Assembly: GCA_044220875.1 (NCBI GenBank) | Contig: JBGAQH010000003.1 | Coordinates: 248,001-312,000 of the forward strand | DNA: 64,000 nucleotides | Origin: JAEUIT01 sp044220875 | GTDB taxonomy: Bacteria; Planctomycetota; Phycisphaerae; Phycisphaerales; SM1A02 | Direction: 5' to 3' | Part shown: positions 56,748 through 64,000 of the stretch, in pieces | Position numbering within the stretch: the first letter of the stretch is position 1 | How the letters are laid out: each line of letters opens with the position of its first letter | Program-made: the position numbers and the translations under genes | The notes under the pieces: generated by a model | What the model was told of the DNA's origin: nothing | The model's input: the letters and a program-made list of their open reading frames with translations, nothing else | Databases searched by the model: none

Positions 56748-57362
56748 ATGAGCGAACTCCATGACGTCCCGGCCCCCTCGGATGGCCAGCCGGAGGCCAC
56801 GCGCTGGCACCTCATCGTCGGCGTCCTCGGCTTGGTCTACGGCATCCTCGGCTTCGGCCTCTATGTCATCGGCGCCATCTGGATGGCCGCCGGCCCCAAG
56901 CTCATGGCGGCCTTCGGCTTCAAGGACATTCCGCCGATGCCGAACGCGGCGATCGTCATTGGCCAGATGGTCGTGACCATGGGCGTCGGACTCGCCCTCA
57001 TCTTCGGGTGCATCGCGCTTCTCCGCCGCAATCCGCGCTGCGTGGCGCTCCTTCAGTTCTGGGTGGTGGCCCGATTGCTGCTCGTCGTCATCGGACTCAT
57101 CGTCGGCTTCCTCACCCTTCCCACGCAGCTCAAGTACTCGAAGGACGTCGATGCCGCGGTGCGGGCGGCGCTCGAGGATCGCCAGCCCGGATCGTCGAAG
57201 AACATGCCGCCCTTCGACGAGGAGCGGCAGGCGAAGATGTCGCGCTACGGCATGCTCTTCACCAGCGTCGTCGTCGTCGCCTTCCCGCTCTTCATCGGCA
57301 TCCTGATGACGAGCAAGAAGAAGCGGGCCGAGATCGAGAGCTGGTCGACGCTGATTCGCTGA
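56748..57362 (+). CDS. Four-TM membrane protein, unknown
   Basis: A 204-residue protein with TM segments near residues 20-47, 66-90, 102-124 and 170-190, separated by short loops and a ~40-residue charged loop between TM3 and TM4. No family is recognised. It follows phaR but has its own -10-like element, so it may not belong to the PHA unit. It is convergent with the ABC permease gene, with only 4 bp between the two stops and no terminator. Confidence 0.7.
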   Translation: MSELHDVPAPSDGQPEATRWHLIVGVLGLVYGILGFGLYVIGAIWMAAGPKLMAAFGFKDIPPMPNAAIVIGQMVVTMGVGLALIFGCIALLRRNPRCVALLQFWVVARLLLVVIGLIVGFLTLPTQLKYSKDVDAAVRAALEDRQPGSSKNMPPFDEERQAKMSRYGMLFTSVVVVAFPLFIGILMTSKKKRAEIESWSTLIR

Positions 57363-57366
57363 TCGC

Positions 57367-58443
57367 TCAGCCGACCTCGCGCCGCTGGAAGAGCGCGACC
57401 GCGACGCAGAGGCTCGCGCCGATCATGCAGCACCCGTAGGGGAGCGTCTGGTTGATGTAGGCGAGCGGGATGTCGCGATCCTGGTTGACCGCATCGGCGA
57501 GCCAGAAGACCTGGAAGTTCGGCACGATCGCATACAGCGTCTTCATCGCGAGGAGCTGCGAGCTCTCCGCGAAGGTGAACTGGTCGGGGGTGACCGTGGC
57601 GATGCGCCCGAGTTCGGCGATCTTGCGGGCGAAGAGCCAGTCGGACAGCAGTCCGGTGACGAGGACTCCGAGCGTCACGCACAGCGTGAGCACCTGGCCC
57701 AGCCGCGTCGACGCCGCAAGGGCGATGGAGGCGAGGATCAGGACGCCGAGGGTCATCATCCCGACCGCGATCCAGAGCTGGCCCTTGAAGACCGCCGTGG
57801 TGCCCGAGCTGTAGATCTCGGTATGCACGCCGCTGAAGATCTGCTGGGCGGTGTTGGGCGTCCAGTCGGGCCCGAAGAGCGTGGCCAGGACATACGCCAC
57901 CGCAGCCAGCGGCGTGGTCAGGATGAGGGCGGAGCTGGCGAAGCTCTTCCCGTAGAAGTAGTTCGCCCACGTCGCGCCGCCGATGCCGCAGATGGCCGCG
58001 AGCGTTCCGAAGACGAGCACCGGCTGGTGAATCGGGGTCCGGACGGTCTTGAGCACGCCATGCATCTCGACCAGCATGAACGCAAAGCTGAGGTAGAGGA
58101 CGACGAGGAGGAGCGACAGCACGACGCCGAGGTACTTGCCGATCACGAACGTCGGCCGCGCCACCGGCTTCGAGACCACGGTGAGGACCGTCTTGTTGTC
58201 GATCTCCCGGCTCAGGACGTTCGTGGCGATGAAGGCGGCGACCACGGTCGAGGCGATGAAGATCGTTGACAGGGCGATGTCGACGAACATCCGCTGGTCG
58301 TCCTCGAGCGTGTACGCGGCGAGGGGGTTGCTCAGGATGATGAGCAGCGTGGCGATGCCCGCGACGACCAGCACGATGGGCTGGCGGATACTCTCAAAAA
58401 GGGTGTTCCGGGCGATCGCGAGAAGCTGCTCGAAGGCAGTCAT
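57367..58443 (-). CDS. ABC-2-type transporter permease
   Basis: A 358-residue permease with an N-terminal TM (residues ~18-40), a domain containing 'SREIDNKTVLTVVSKPVARPTFVIGKYLG' (in part KPVARPTFVIGKY, typical of ABC-2 permeases that alter membrane lipids or polysaccharides), and about six more TM segments. No ATPase is adjacent on this strand, but an ABC ATPase is encoded at 63770 on the other side of the SPFH genes. It is divergent from SPFH1. The start at 58443 is followed directly by the first amphipathic helix. Confidence 0.8.
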   Translation of the reverse strand: MTAFEQLLAIARNTLFESIRQPIVLVVAGIATLLIILSNPLAAYTLEDDQRMFVDIALSTIFIASTVVAAFIATNVLSREIDNKTVLTVVSKPVARPTFVIGKYLGVVLSLLLVVLYLSFAFMLVEMHGVLKTVRTPIHQPVLVFGTLAAICGIGGATWANYFYGKSFASSALILTTPLAAVAYVLATLFGPDWTPNTAQQIFSGVHTEIYSSGTTAVFKGQLWIAVGMMTLGVLILASIALAASTRLGQVLTLCVTLGVLVTGLLSDWLFARKIAELGRIATVTPDQFTFAESSQLLAMKTLYAIVPNFQVFWLADAVNQDRDIPLAYINQTLPYGCCMIGASLCVAVALFQRREVG

Positions 58444-58995
58444 GGAGGACTCCGAAGTGGGTCGCGAGATCTGGCCCGAGGCGATCCGACCCTGAGCGTG
58501 GCTGGATTCCGAGGGGCCGCGACCATCGCCTCACAAGAAATGCTCGCCCGCGAAGGGGGAGGCGGAGGGCAATGGACCTGAAGCATCTGCCTGACCCGTC
58601 CGGCATGCGGAGGGTCGGCGGCAAATGTACCGGCTTTGCAATAAAGTACCCGAGCGTCCCGAACCGGAGGTGACGAGGCTCGTAGCCGAGCGTTGCCTCT
58701 CCGGTTCGCTGGATTGCGCGATTGTCGTTGCTTTGTCCTCGATCCGGACGGGCCGGCGGGAAACCGCCTGACGTTCGATGAGCCTCACGCTCACCGAGGG
58801 CCCGACTTCGACATCGCGCCGAGGACTCGGCTGCCTCCGCTTCTGCGAAGGCCACGTCTTGCCGAGTCCATGCAACGCCCGGGAGGACCGGGCAGCTTCG
58901 TCGGTCGCGTGCGCGACATCGAGGCCGTTCGGTGAGCACCCGTCCTCAGGTCTCCTCCGTTCCTGAGCGGATTCCAGCCCAGCCCAAGCCCACCC
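58444..58995. other. Divergent intergenic region with a two-tier hairpin
   Basis: No credible gene is present in these ~550 bases. cgaaccggag (58660-58669) pairs with ctccggttcg (58699-58708), and inside it gctcg (58678-58682) pairs with cgagc (58687-58691). An AT-rich patch (ttgcaataaagtacc, near 58637-58651) next to it could hold a promoter for the ABC permease. Whether the hairpin is RNA or DNA signal is unknown. Confidence 0.4.
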
Positions 58996-61155
58996 ATGAG
59001 AATCGACCATTTCGCCTACCAGCAGGCCGTGCGCGTCGCAGGTGGCGGCATCCTCGGCCAACTGCTTCTTGGCTTGGCCCTGCTGATCTATGGCCGTGCG
59101 ATCGCCGAGGACAGTGCGTTCGTCATCGTGGCCGCGTACGTCCTCGCCGGCGTTCCGATCTGGATCGGCCTGACGATCCTCTTCCATCAGCACCGGCTCG
59201 AGCGGCTCGAGGCCCTCGAGGCCGACGAGTTGCAGGCCGCCCGCGGCGACGTCGCGACCGCGCTCTTCGAGAAGGATGGCGCCCAGGTCGCCGCCCGCCG
59301 GCTTCGCTTCATGCACGCCTGGCTCATGCCGGGGGTCAGCCTGCTGGTGGCCCTGAGCTACGCGACCATCGCGTGGTTCGTCATCGACTGGTTCAAGCGG
59401 GCCGACGACCCCAACGCCGACGTCGGCAAGTTCGCGGCCGGCGAGAACCTCGGCTGGCAGCTTGCGATCGCCGTCGGCCTCGCCCTCGTCGCCTTCATCT
59501 TCTCGCGTTTCGTCGCCGGCATGTCGAAGCAGCCGGCGTGGGCGAATCTCCGCGGCGGCGCCGGCGCCATGGTCGGCAATGCCCTGGCCCTCCTCGCGGT
59601 CGCCATCGGCATCACCTTCCACTTCTTCCAGAAGCCGCAGGTCCTTGAGGCGATCGCGTACGGCCTGGCGTTCTTCATGATCGCGGCGGCGCTGGAGATC
59701 CTCTTCAACTTCGTCATCAACCTCTATCGCCCGCGACGGGCGGGGGAGACGCCGCGGCCGGCCTTCGACAGCCGCGTGCTGAGCCTCTTCGCCGCGCCGG
59801 ACTCGATCGTCCGGAGCATCAACGAGGCGGTCAACTACCAGTTCGGCTTCGACATCACGAGTTCGTGGGGCTACCAGCTCCTGCTGCGGAGCGTCTGGCG
59901 CCTCGCCATCTTCGGCGTCGTCGTCCTCTTCGCCCTGAGCTGCATCGCCGTCGTCGAGCCGGGCAAGCAGGCCCTTCGGCTCCGCTTCGGACAGCCGGTC
60001 GGCGACGTCTACGAGCAGACCGCGCTCTTCAAGCTGCCGTGGCCCTTCGAGACGGTCGCGACCTACGACGTGAGTCGGGTGCGCGAGCTCTCGATCGGCA
60101 ACCCGCCCGCCGCGCCCGGCAAGTACAAGGCCTGGGGCGATGACGGCGCCCTCGATCCGTCGCGCAACGTCTGGATCGTCGCCGCCTCGGCGAAGCGGGC
60201 GACGCTCACCACGACGGTCACGCCGACCGCCGCCGCGCCCGCGCCCGACACCGGCCTTGCCGACCAGTTTGCCCTCATCGACTCCGACCTCATCCTCAAG
60301 TACCGGGTCCGCGACGGGAAGCTGAAGGAGTGGCTCGACTTCTGCAACGACGCCAAGCTGCGGCGCGGCACGCTCGACATGCGCGAGCGGACGCTCCGCA
60401 ATCTCGCGATGCGCGAGGTGACGCAGTTCCTCTCGACGCAGCCGCTCGACGCGCTGATGGGGGCGAGCGCCACATCGCCGGCGCTCGAGCTCCAGCGGCG
60501 GATCCAGGCCCGCTTCGACGAGATGCGCACCGGCGTCGAGGTGGTCAGCATCGCGATCCCTCGCTTGCGTCCGCCGGGAGCGGAGGCGACGAAGTTCCTC
60601 GAGCCCTCGATCGCGGTGCAGAACGCCCGCAAGGCGGTCGAGCAGATGCGGAGCCGCGTCGACACGACAATGACCGCGATCCTCGGAAGCCGCGAGCGGG
60701 CCGGCGAGGCCGTCGCCGCGATCCGCAAGCTCCGCGAGATCGAGGCCAACGACAAGAAGGTCGCCGAGGCCGCGTCGAAGGCCAGCGGCAAGCCGGTCGA
60801 GGTCGTCTCCTCGCCCGAGGCCATCGAACAGCGGCTGGCGATCGAGAAGATCATCCTCTCGGCCCCGGCGGCGACCGCGGCCCAGATCTCGACCGGCCGC
60901 GCCGAGCGGTGGAAGCTCCACATGGACGCGCGGCGCAAGGCCGCGGCCGTGCTCGGCGAGGCCTCTTCCTGGAGCGTCGATCCGGTCCTCTACCAGCAGC
61001 GAAAGCTGATGGAGGCCTATCGGTCCGCGCTGCCGCTGGCCCGCGTCAAGTTCATCCTGGGCATCGACCCGACCCGCGTCCGGTTCGAGGTCGACAACCA
61101 GGAGGGCGACGCCGGCCTCAACTTCCAGGACAACGTGACGCCCGCCGGTTCCTAA
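58996..61155 (+). CDS. SPFH protein 1: HflK-like with a large N-terminal membrane domain
   Basis: A 719-residue protein. Residues ~1-310 hold six or seven TM segments ('LLLGLALLIYG', 'VIVAAYVLAGVPIWIGLTIL', 'LAIAVGLALVAFIFSRFVAG', 'ALALLAVAIGITFHFF' and more), after which an SPFH/band-7 domain begins at 'AVVEPGKQALRLRFGQPVG'. The HflK family normally has one N-terminal TM, so this is a large extension. 'FKLPWPFETVATYDVSRVREL' corresponds to the band-7 'P-G-W--P---' region. HflK/C proteins form membrane cages that control proteases. No Shine-Dalgarno is evident. Confidence 0.8.
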   Translation: MRIDHFAYQQAVRVAGGGILGQLLLGLALLIYGRAIAEDSAFVIVAAYVLAGVPIWIGLTILFHQHRLERLEALEADELQAARGDVATALFEKDGAQVAARRLRFMHAWLMPGVSLLVALSYATIAWFVIDWFKRADDPNADVGKFAAGENLGWQLAIAVGLALVAFIFSRFVAGMSKQPAWANLRGGAGAMVGNALALLAVAIGITFHFFQKPQVLEAIAYGLAFFMIAAALEILFNFVINLYRPRRAGETPRPAFDSRVLSLFAAPDSIVRSINEAVNYQFGFDITSSWGYQLLLRSVWRLAIFGVVVLFALSCIAVVEPGKQALRLRFGQPVGDVYEQTALFKLPWPFETVATYDVSRVRELSIGNPPAAPGKYKAWGDDGALDPSRNVWIVAASAKRATLTTTVTPTAAAPAPDTGLADQFALIDSDLILKYRVRDGKLKEWLDFCNDAKLRRGTLDMRERTLRNLAMREVTQFLSTQPLDALMGASATSPALELQRRIQARFDEMRTGVEVVSIAIPRLRPPGAEATKFLEPSIAVQNARKAVEQMRSRVDTTMTAILGSRERAGEAVAAIRKLREIEANDKKVAEAASKASGKPVEVVSSPEAIEQRLAIEKIILSAPAATAAQISTGRAERWKLHMDARRKAAAVLGEASSWSVDPVLYQQRKLMEAYRSALPLARVKFILGIDPTRVRFEVDNQEGDAGLNFQDNVTPAGS

Positions 61156-61234
61156 CGCTTCGTTCACGACCGACGCCTCCCGACCAATCCATCGCGGCTC
61201 CTCCCCCGAGACGCCCACTCACGCGATACGAATC

Positions 61235-62227
61235 ATGACCCGCAGCCTTCCCATCGCGATCGGCACACTCTTCTTCCTGATCCTCGTCGCGTACAACACG
61301 ACGTACACGGTCAACTTCCACGAGCTGGCGATCCTCACCCGCTTCGGCAACACCGCCGGCGTGGACCGCGAGCCGGGGCTGCACCTGAAGTGGCCGTTCT
61401 TCATCGACCAGGTGACGCGCCTCGACACCCGCATGCAGATGGTCGAGAGTCCGCTGACCACGGTGACCCTCGCCGACGACCAACAGGTCGTGGTCCAGGC
61501 GTTCGTCCTCTGGAAGCTCGACGACACCGACGCGGGGGCGATGAGCTTCTTCACCCACTATTCGGGCTCCGCCGACACGGCGAACCGCTCGATCGAGCAG
61601 GAGCTGCCCAGCGCGATCACCCGCATGCAGAGCTTCAAGTTCGGCGACCTCATCGGCGCCGACAGCAAGCTCGGCGACGCGGAGAAGGCGGTGCTCGCCG
61701 AGCTGCAGGGGAAGAACCTCCCGGGCATCAGGCCGATCTCGGTCGGCATCAACCAGGTCGTCCTTCCGCCGAAGGCCGCCTTCGCCGTCCTCGGACGCAT
61801 GGCCGAGGTGCAGGTCACGCTGGCGCGGGAGCAGGAGAGCCGCGGCACCTCCGAGGCCAAGGCCCTCGAAAGCACCGCCAGCTCCGAGGCCGACATCATC
61901 CGGCAGTTCGCCGAGCAGTGGGCCGCGGAGATCCGGGCCCGCGGCGACAGCGAGGCGGCCCGCTACTACGCGAAGATGAACCAGTACGGCGATCTCGCGG
62001 TCTTCCTCGCCTGGATCGACACGCTCAAGGCGGGCATGACCGGGGCCACCACGATCATCGCCGACACCAAGACGGCGCCGAACCACCTGCTTGACCTCGA
62101 CGCGCCCACCAACGCCAACGGCATTCCGATGCCGCGCGACGGCTACACGCCGAGCCAGCCGATCCCGACGTCAGCGCCGAGCCAGGCGGCTCCGGCCCAA
62201 CCGACGACCCCGAAGGGCGGTCACTGA
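61235..62227 (+). CDS. SPFH protein 2: HflC-like
   Basis: A 330-residue protein with an N-terminal TM (residues ~5-22, LPIAIGTLFFLILVAY) and a band-7 domain ('YTVNFHELAILTRFGNTAGV', in part ELAILTRFG, then 'EPGLHLKWPFFIDQV' and the coiled-coil 'AREQESRGTSEAKALES'). HflC carries the same 'GLHxKxPF' segment and 'R-E-Q-SRGxxEAxxI' helix. Its C-terminus is a P/Q/A-rich tail not found in typical HflC. It lies between SPFH1 and SPFH3 with the third gene only 3 nt downstream. Confidence 0.85.
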   Translation: MTRSLPIAIGTLFFLILVAYNTTYTVNFHELAILTRFGNTAGVDREPGLHLKWPFFIDQVTRLDTRMQMVESPLTTVTLADDQQVVVQAFVLWKLDDTDAGAMSFFTHYSGSADTANRSIEQELPSAITRMQSFKFGDLIGADSKLGDAEKAVLAELQGKNLPGIRPISVGINQVVLPPKAAFAVLGRMAEVQVTLAREQESRGTSEAKALESTASSEADIIRQFAEQWAAEIRARGDSEAARYYAKMNQYGDLAVFLAWIDTLKAGMTGATTIIADTKTAPNHLLDLDAPTNANGIPMPRDGYTPSQPIPTSAPSQAAPAQPTTPKGGH

Positions 62228-62230
62228 GCC

Positions 62231-63712
62231 ATGGCCTCACCACGCGACGAACGCCCCGATGACGACGGCGCATCGCCCGCGGAGCAGCTCGATCCGATGG
62301 AGGTCGAGGAGCCCCGCCGTGAGGCGAGCGCCCGCTTCGTGGTCGACAAGATCGAGTCCTCGAGCGCCTCGATGCGGGCGGCGATGGACCCGGCGAACCA
62401 GAGTCTCGGCGAGGCCCTCCGCCTCTCCTATCGCGTCCTGCAGGTCGCGATCCTCGCCCTCGTCGTCACCTTCCTCTTCTCCGGCTTCCAGTCGGTGCGC
62501 GAGGGAAGCACCGGCGTGAAGACCATGTTCGGCAAGATCGTCGAGGGGGCCGACGGCGCCCAGCTCTCGCCCGGACTCACGCCCTTCTGGCCCTATCCGA
62601 TCGGCGAGCTCCTCGTCTTCGACCAGAAGCGCCCGATCAAGCTCGACCGCGAGTTCCAGCCGCGCGAGACGCCGAACGCCGCGACGAAGGAACAGCAGGT
62701 CGACCAGGCCGGCGACAACCGCGAGCTGATCGCGGAGCGCGACGGCTGGGTCATGACCGCCAGCGGCGACATCGCCCACGTTTCGCTTGCCGCCGAGTAC
62801 GCGATCACCGATGCCGTCGAGTTCGTGACCAAGCTCGATCCCGAGAGGGCCGGCGAGCTGGTCCGCAAGGCCCTCATGCGCGGCACGGTGCAGGCCGCGA
62901 GCAAGTTCACGCTCGAGGAGCTCACCCAGTCGGGCCAGGCGCCGGCGAGCGAGGTGCAGCTCCGCACGCAGGAGGTGCTCGATCGCCTCGGCACGGGCAT
63001 CACGATCACCTCGATCACCTTCGTCGAGCGCTCGCCGCCGCGCTTCGTCGACGCGAAGTTCCGCGACGTGCAGGCGAAGCGCGAGAGCGCGAAGACCGTC
63101 GTCGAGCAGGCCCGCCAGCGGGTCACCGCGACGCTCACCGGCATGGCCGGCGCGACGGCGTTTGCCGAGATCACCGACCTCATCCGCGAATACGACGCGT
63201 CGCTGGTCCGCAACGACATTGCCGCCGCCGACGCCCTCTTCGAGAAGATCGGGGCCCGCTTCGAGGCCCCCGACGTCTCCGGCGAGGTCGCCCGCATCAT
63301 TCAGCAGGCCCGCGGCGAGAGTGCGATGCGCCTCGCGGCGCTCCAGAAGGAATACACGCGGCTCGAGGGACTGGCGCCGGCCTTCCGCGAGAACCCGCGG
63401 CAGCTCGTCCGTCAGCTCTGGCTCGACGCGGTGCGCTCGGTGATGGGCGGCAAGGAGATCGAGGTGATCTCGCCGCCGGACGCGCTCTCGCAGCTCGTCG
63501 TGAAGGTGAAGTCCTCGCAGGACATCATGCAGCTCCGCCGGGCGATGGCCCTGGCCCGCAAGAAGGCCGAGCAGGAGGCCCAGCAGATCGGCGACTTCAT
63601 GATGGGCCGCGGCTCGCAGATCAGCATCGGCAAGAGCCAGAACCGCGTGAAGCAGGACACCTCGAGCGGCACCGGCCGCGACGACATCCACCCTGGCGCC
63701 CCCGGTGGCTGA
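62231..63712 (+). CDS. SPFH protein 3: HflK-like
   Basis: A 493-residue protein with a ~75-residue acidic N-terminal region, one TM (~residues 75-95, VAILALVVTFLFSGF), and a band-7 domain ('VREGSTGVKTMFGKIVEG', 'SPGLTPFWPYPIGEL') extended by helices rich in A, R and E. The 'DPERAGELVRKALMRG' and 'AQKRES'-like regions follow the HflK pattern of long helical stalks. Its C-terminus is a G/D-rich tail. It starts 3 nt after the previous gene, so the two are co-translated. Confidence 0.82.
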   Translation: MASPRDERPDDDGASPAEQLDPMEVEEPRREASARFVVDKIESSSASMRAAMDPANQSLGEALRLSYRVLQVAILALVVTFLFSGFQSVREGSTGVKTMFGKIVEGADGAQLSPGLTPFWPYPIGELLVFDQKRPIKLDREFQPRETPNAATKEQQVDQAGDNRELIAERDGWVMTASGDIAHVSLAAEYAITDAVEFVTKLDPERAGELVRKALMRGTVQAASKFTLEELTQSGQAPASEVQLRTQEVLDRLGTGITITSITFVERSPPRFVDAKFRDVQAKRESAKTVVEQARQRVTATLTGMAGATAFAEITDLIREYDASLVRNDIAAADALFEKIGARFEAPDVSGEVARIIQQARGESAMRLAALQKEYTRLEGLAPAFRENPRQLVRQLWLDAVRSVMGGKEIEVISPPDALSQLVVKVKSSQDIMQLRRAMALARKKAEQEAQQIGDFMMGRGSQISIGKSQNRVKQDTSSGTGRDDIHPGAPGG

Positions 63713-63769
63713 TCGGATTCGGCCCGCCTCGCGTTCCCACGACTTCCCCCGCAGAAAGAGACGCCCCGC

Positions 63770-64000
63770 ATGTCCTCCTCCGAACGCATCGCCAACTCCG
63801 AGAAGATCGTCGAGGCCGTCGGCCTGACCAAGGTCTTCAGCGACTTCTGGTTGCGGGCGAAGGCTCGCGCGGTGGACGGGATCGACTTCGAGATCCGGCG
63901 CGGCGAGGTCTTCGGGCTGCTCGGCCCGAACGGCAGCGGCAAGAGCACGACGATCAAGATGATCCTCGGGCTCCTCCACAAGACGAAGGGACGCCTGCTC
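63770..64000 (+). CDS. ABC transporter ATPase (3' cut by window)
   Basis: The first 77 residues are present, including 'IVEAVGLTKVFSDFW' and Walker A LLGPNGSGKSTTIKMILG, with the GPNGSGKSTT form typical of ABC-2-type exporters (such as drug, lipid or glycan exporters). It follows SPFH3 by 57 nt, so it may be co-transcribed. The ABC-2 permease at 57367 is a possible partner, but the next gene beyond the edge may hold another permease. Confidence 0.88.
   Translation, partial: MSSSERIANSEKIVEAVGLTKVFSDFWLRAKARAVDGIDFEIRRGEVFGLLGPNGSGKSTTIKMILGLLHKTKGRLL

Noticed and set aside
58531..61218. 895-codon minus-strand frame opposite SPFH1
   Set aside because: It consists of repetitive Arg/Asp/Glu-rich sequence in the shadow of a clearly coding SPFH gene.

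Overview
The window looks like a chromosomal segment of a high-GC planctomycete, most likely class Phycisphaerae. The reasons are the many secreted proteins ending in paired dockerin-like Ca-binding loops (DxNGDGxVxxADLAxLLG), the dense high-GC coding with long antisense shadow frames, and a mix of ordinary housekeeping genes with planctomycete-style secreted proteins. I could not run a search, so the taxonomic call is an inference. I saw no rRNA, tRNA, CRISPR array or intact insertion sequence.

Layout. 1-6.2 kb: the end of a TPR protein, yebC, an acylphosphatase, two dockerin-tagged secreted proteins, a FIST sensor-domain protein and a lipoprotein. 6.2-15.6 kb: a secreted-protein block with a 1,435-residue protein built of five ~230-residue repeats, a beta-helix protein and an LVIVD-repeat protein, all dockerin-tagged. 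16-19.8 kb: monomeric isocitrate dehydrogenase with a classic terminator, then a decayed patch holding a broken dockerin gene, a small membrane protein and a duplicated tail of the icd gene. 19.8-30.7 kb: a P-type ATPase with a non-canonical transport motif, a carbonic anhydrase-like protein, gpsA, an hpf-ptsN-HPr cluster, a DUF502 protein, a PDZ metallopeptidase, purN with a hotdog thioesterase, and a glycosyltransferase-methyltransferase fusion. 30.7-44 kb: uvrA, a secreted protein with an N-terminal dockerin, a UbiB-type kinase, uvrB, a MacB/LolCDE-type ABC transporter and gcvH. 44-48.3 kb: a TIM-barrel protein, cmk, plsC and a CCA/poly(A) polymerase. 48.5-51.4 kb: two tandem secreted ClpP-fold proteins, one with its active site lost. 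51.5-56.7 kb: a polyhydroxyalkanoate locus (phaB, a second SDR, phaC, phaE, phasin, and phaR divergently) with a clear promoter and a palindromic operator candidate. 56.7-64 kb: a membrane protein, an ABC permease and, divergently, three consecutive SPFH (HflK/HflC-like) proteins followed by an ABC ATPase cut by the window edge.

How the genes work together. The pha genes form one storage-polymer unit: an acetoacetyl-CoA reductase supplies the monomer, class III PhaC/PhaE polymerises it, phasin coats the granule and PhaR probably controls the phasin promoter. The hpf-ptsN-HPr cluster links phosphotransfer signalling with ribosome hibernation. UvrA and UvrB belong to excision repair but sit in separate transcription units. 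The SPFH cluster with its flanking ABC subunits may form one envelope complex. At least eight genes carry a TANNNT hexamer only 5-10 nt before the start codon, which suggests that leaderless or nearly leaderless transcripts are common here.
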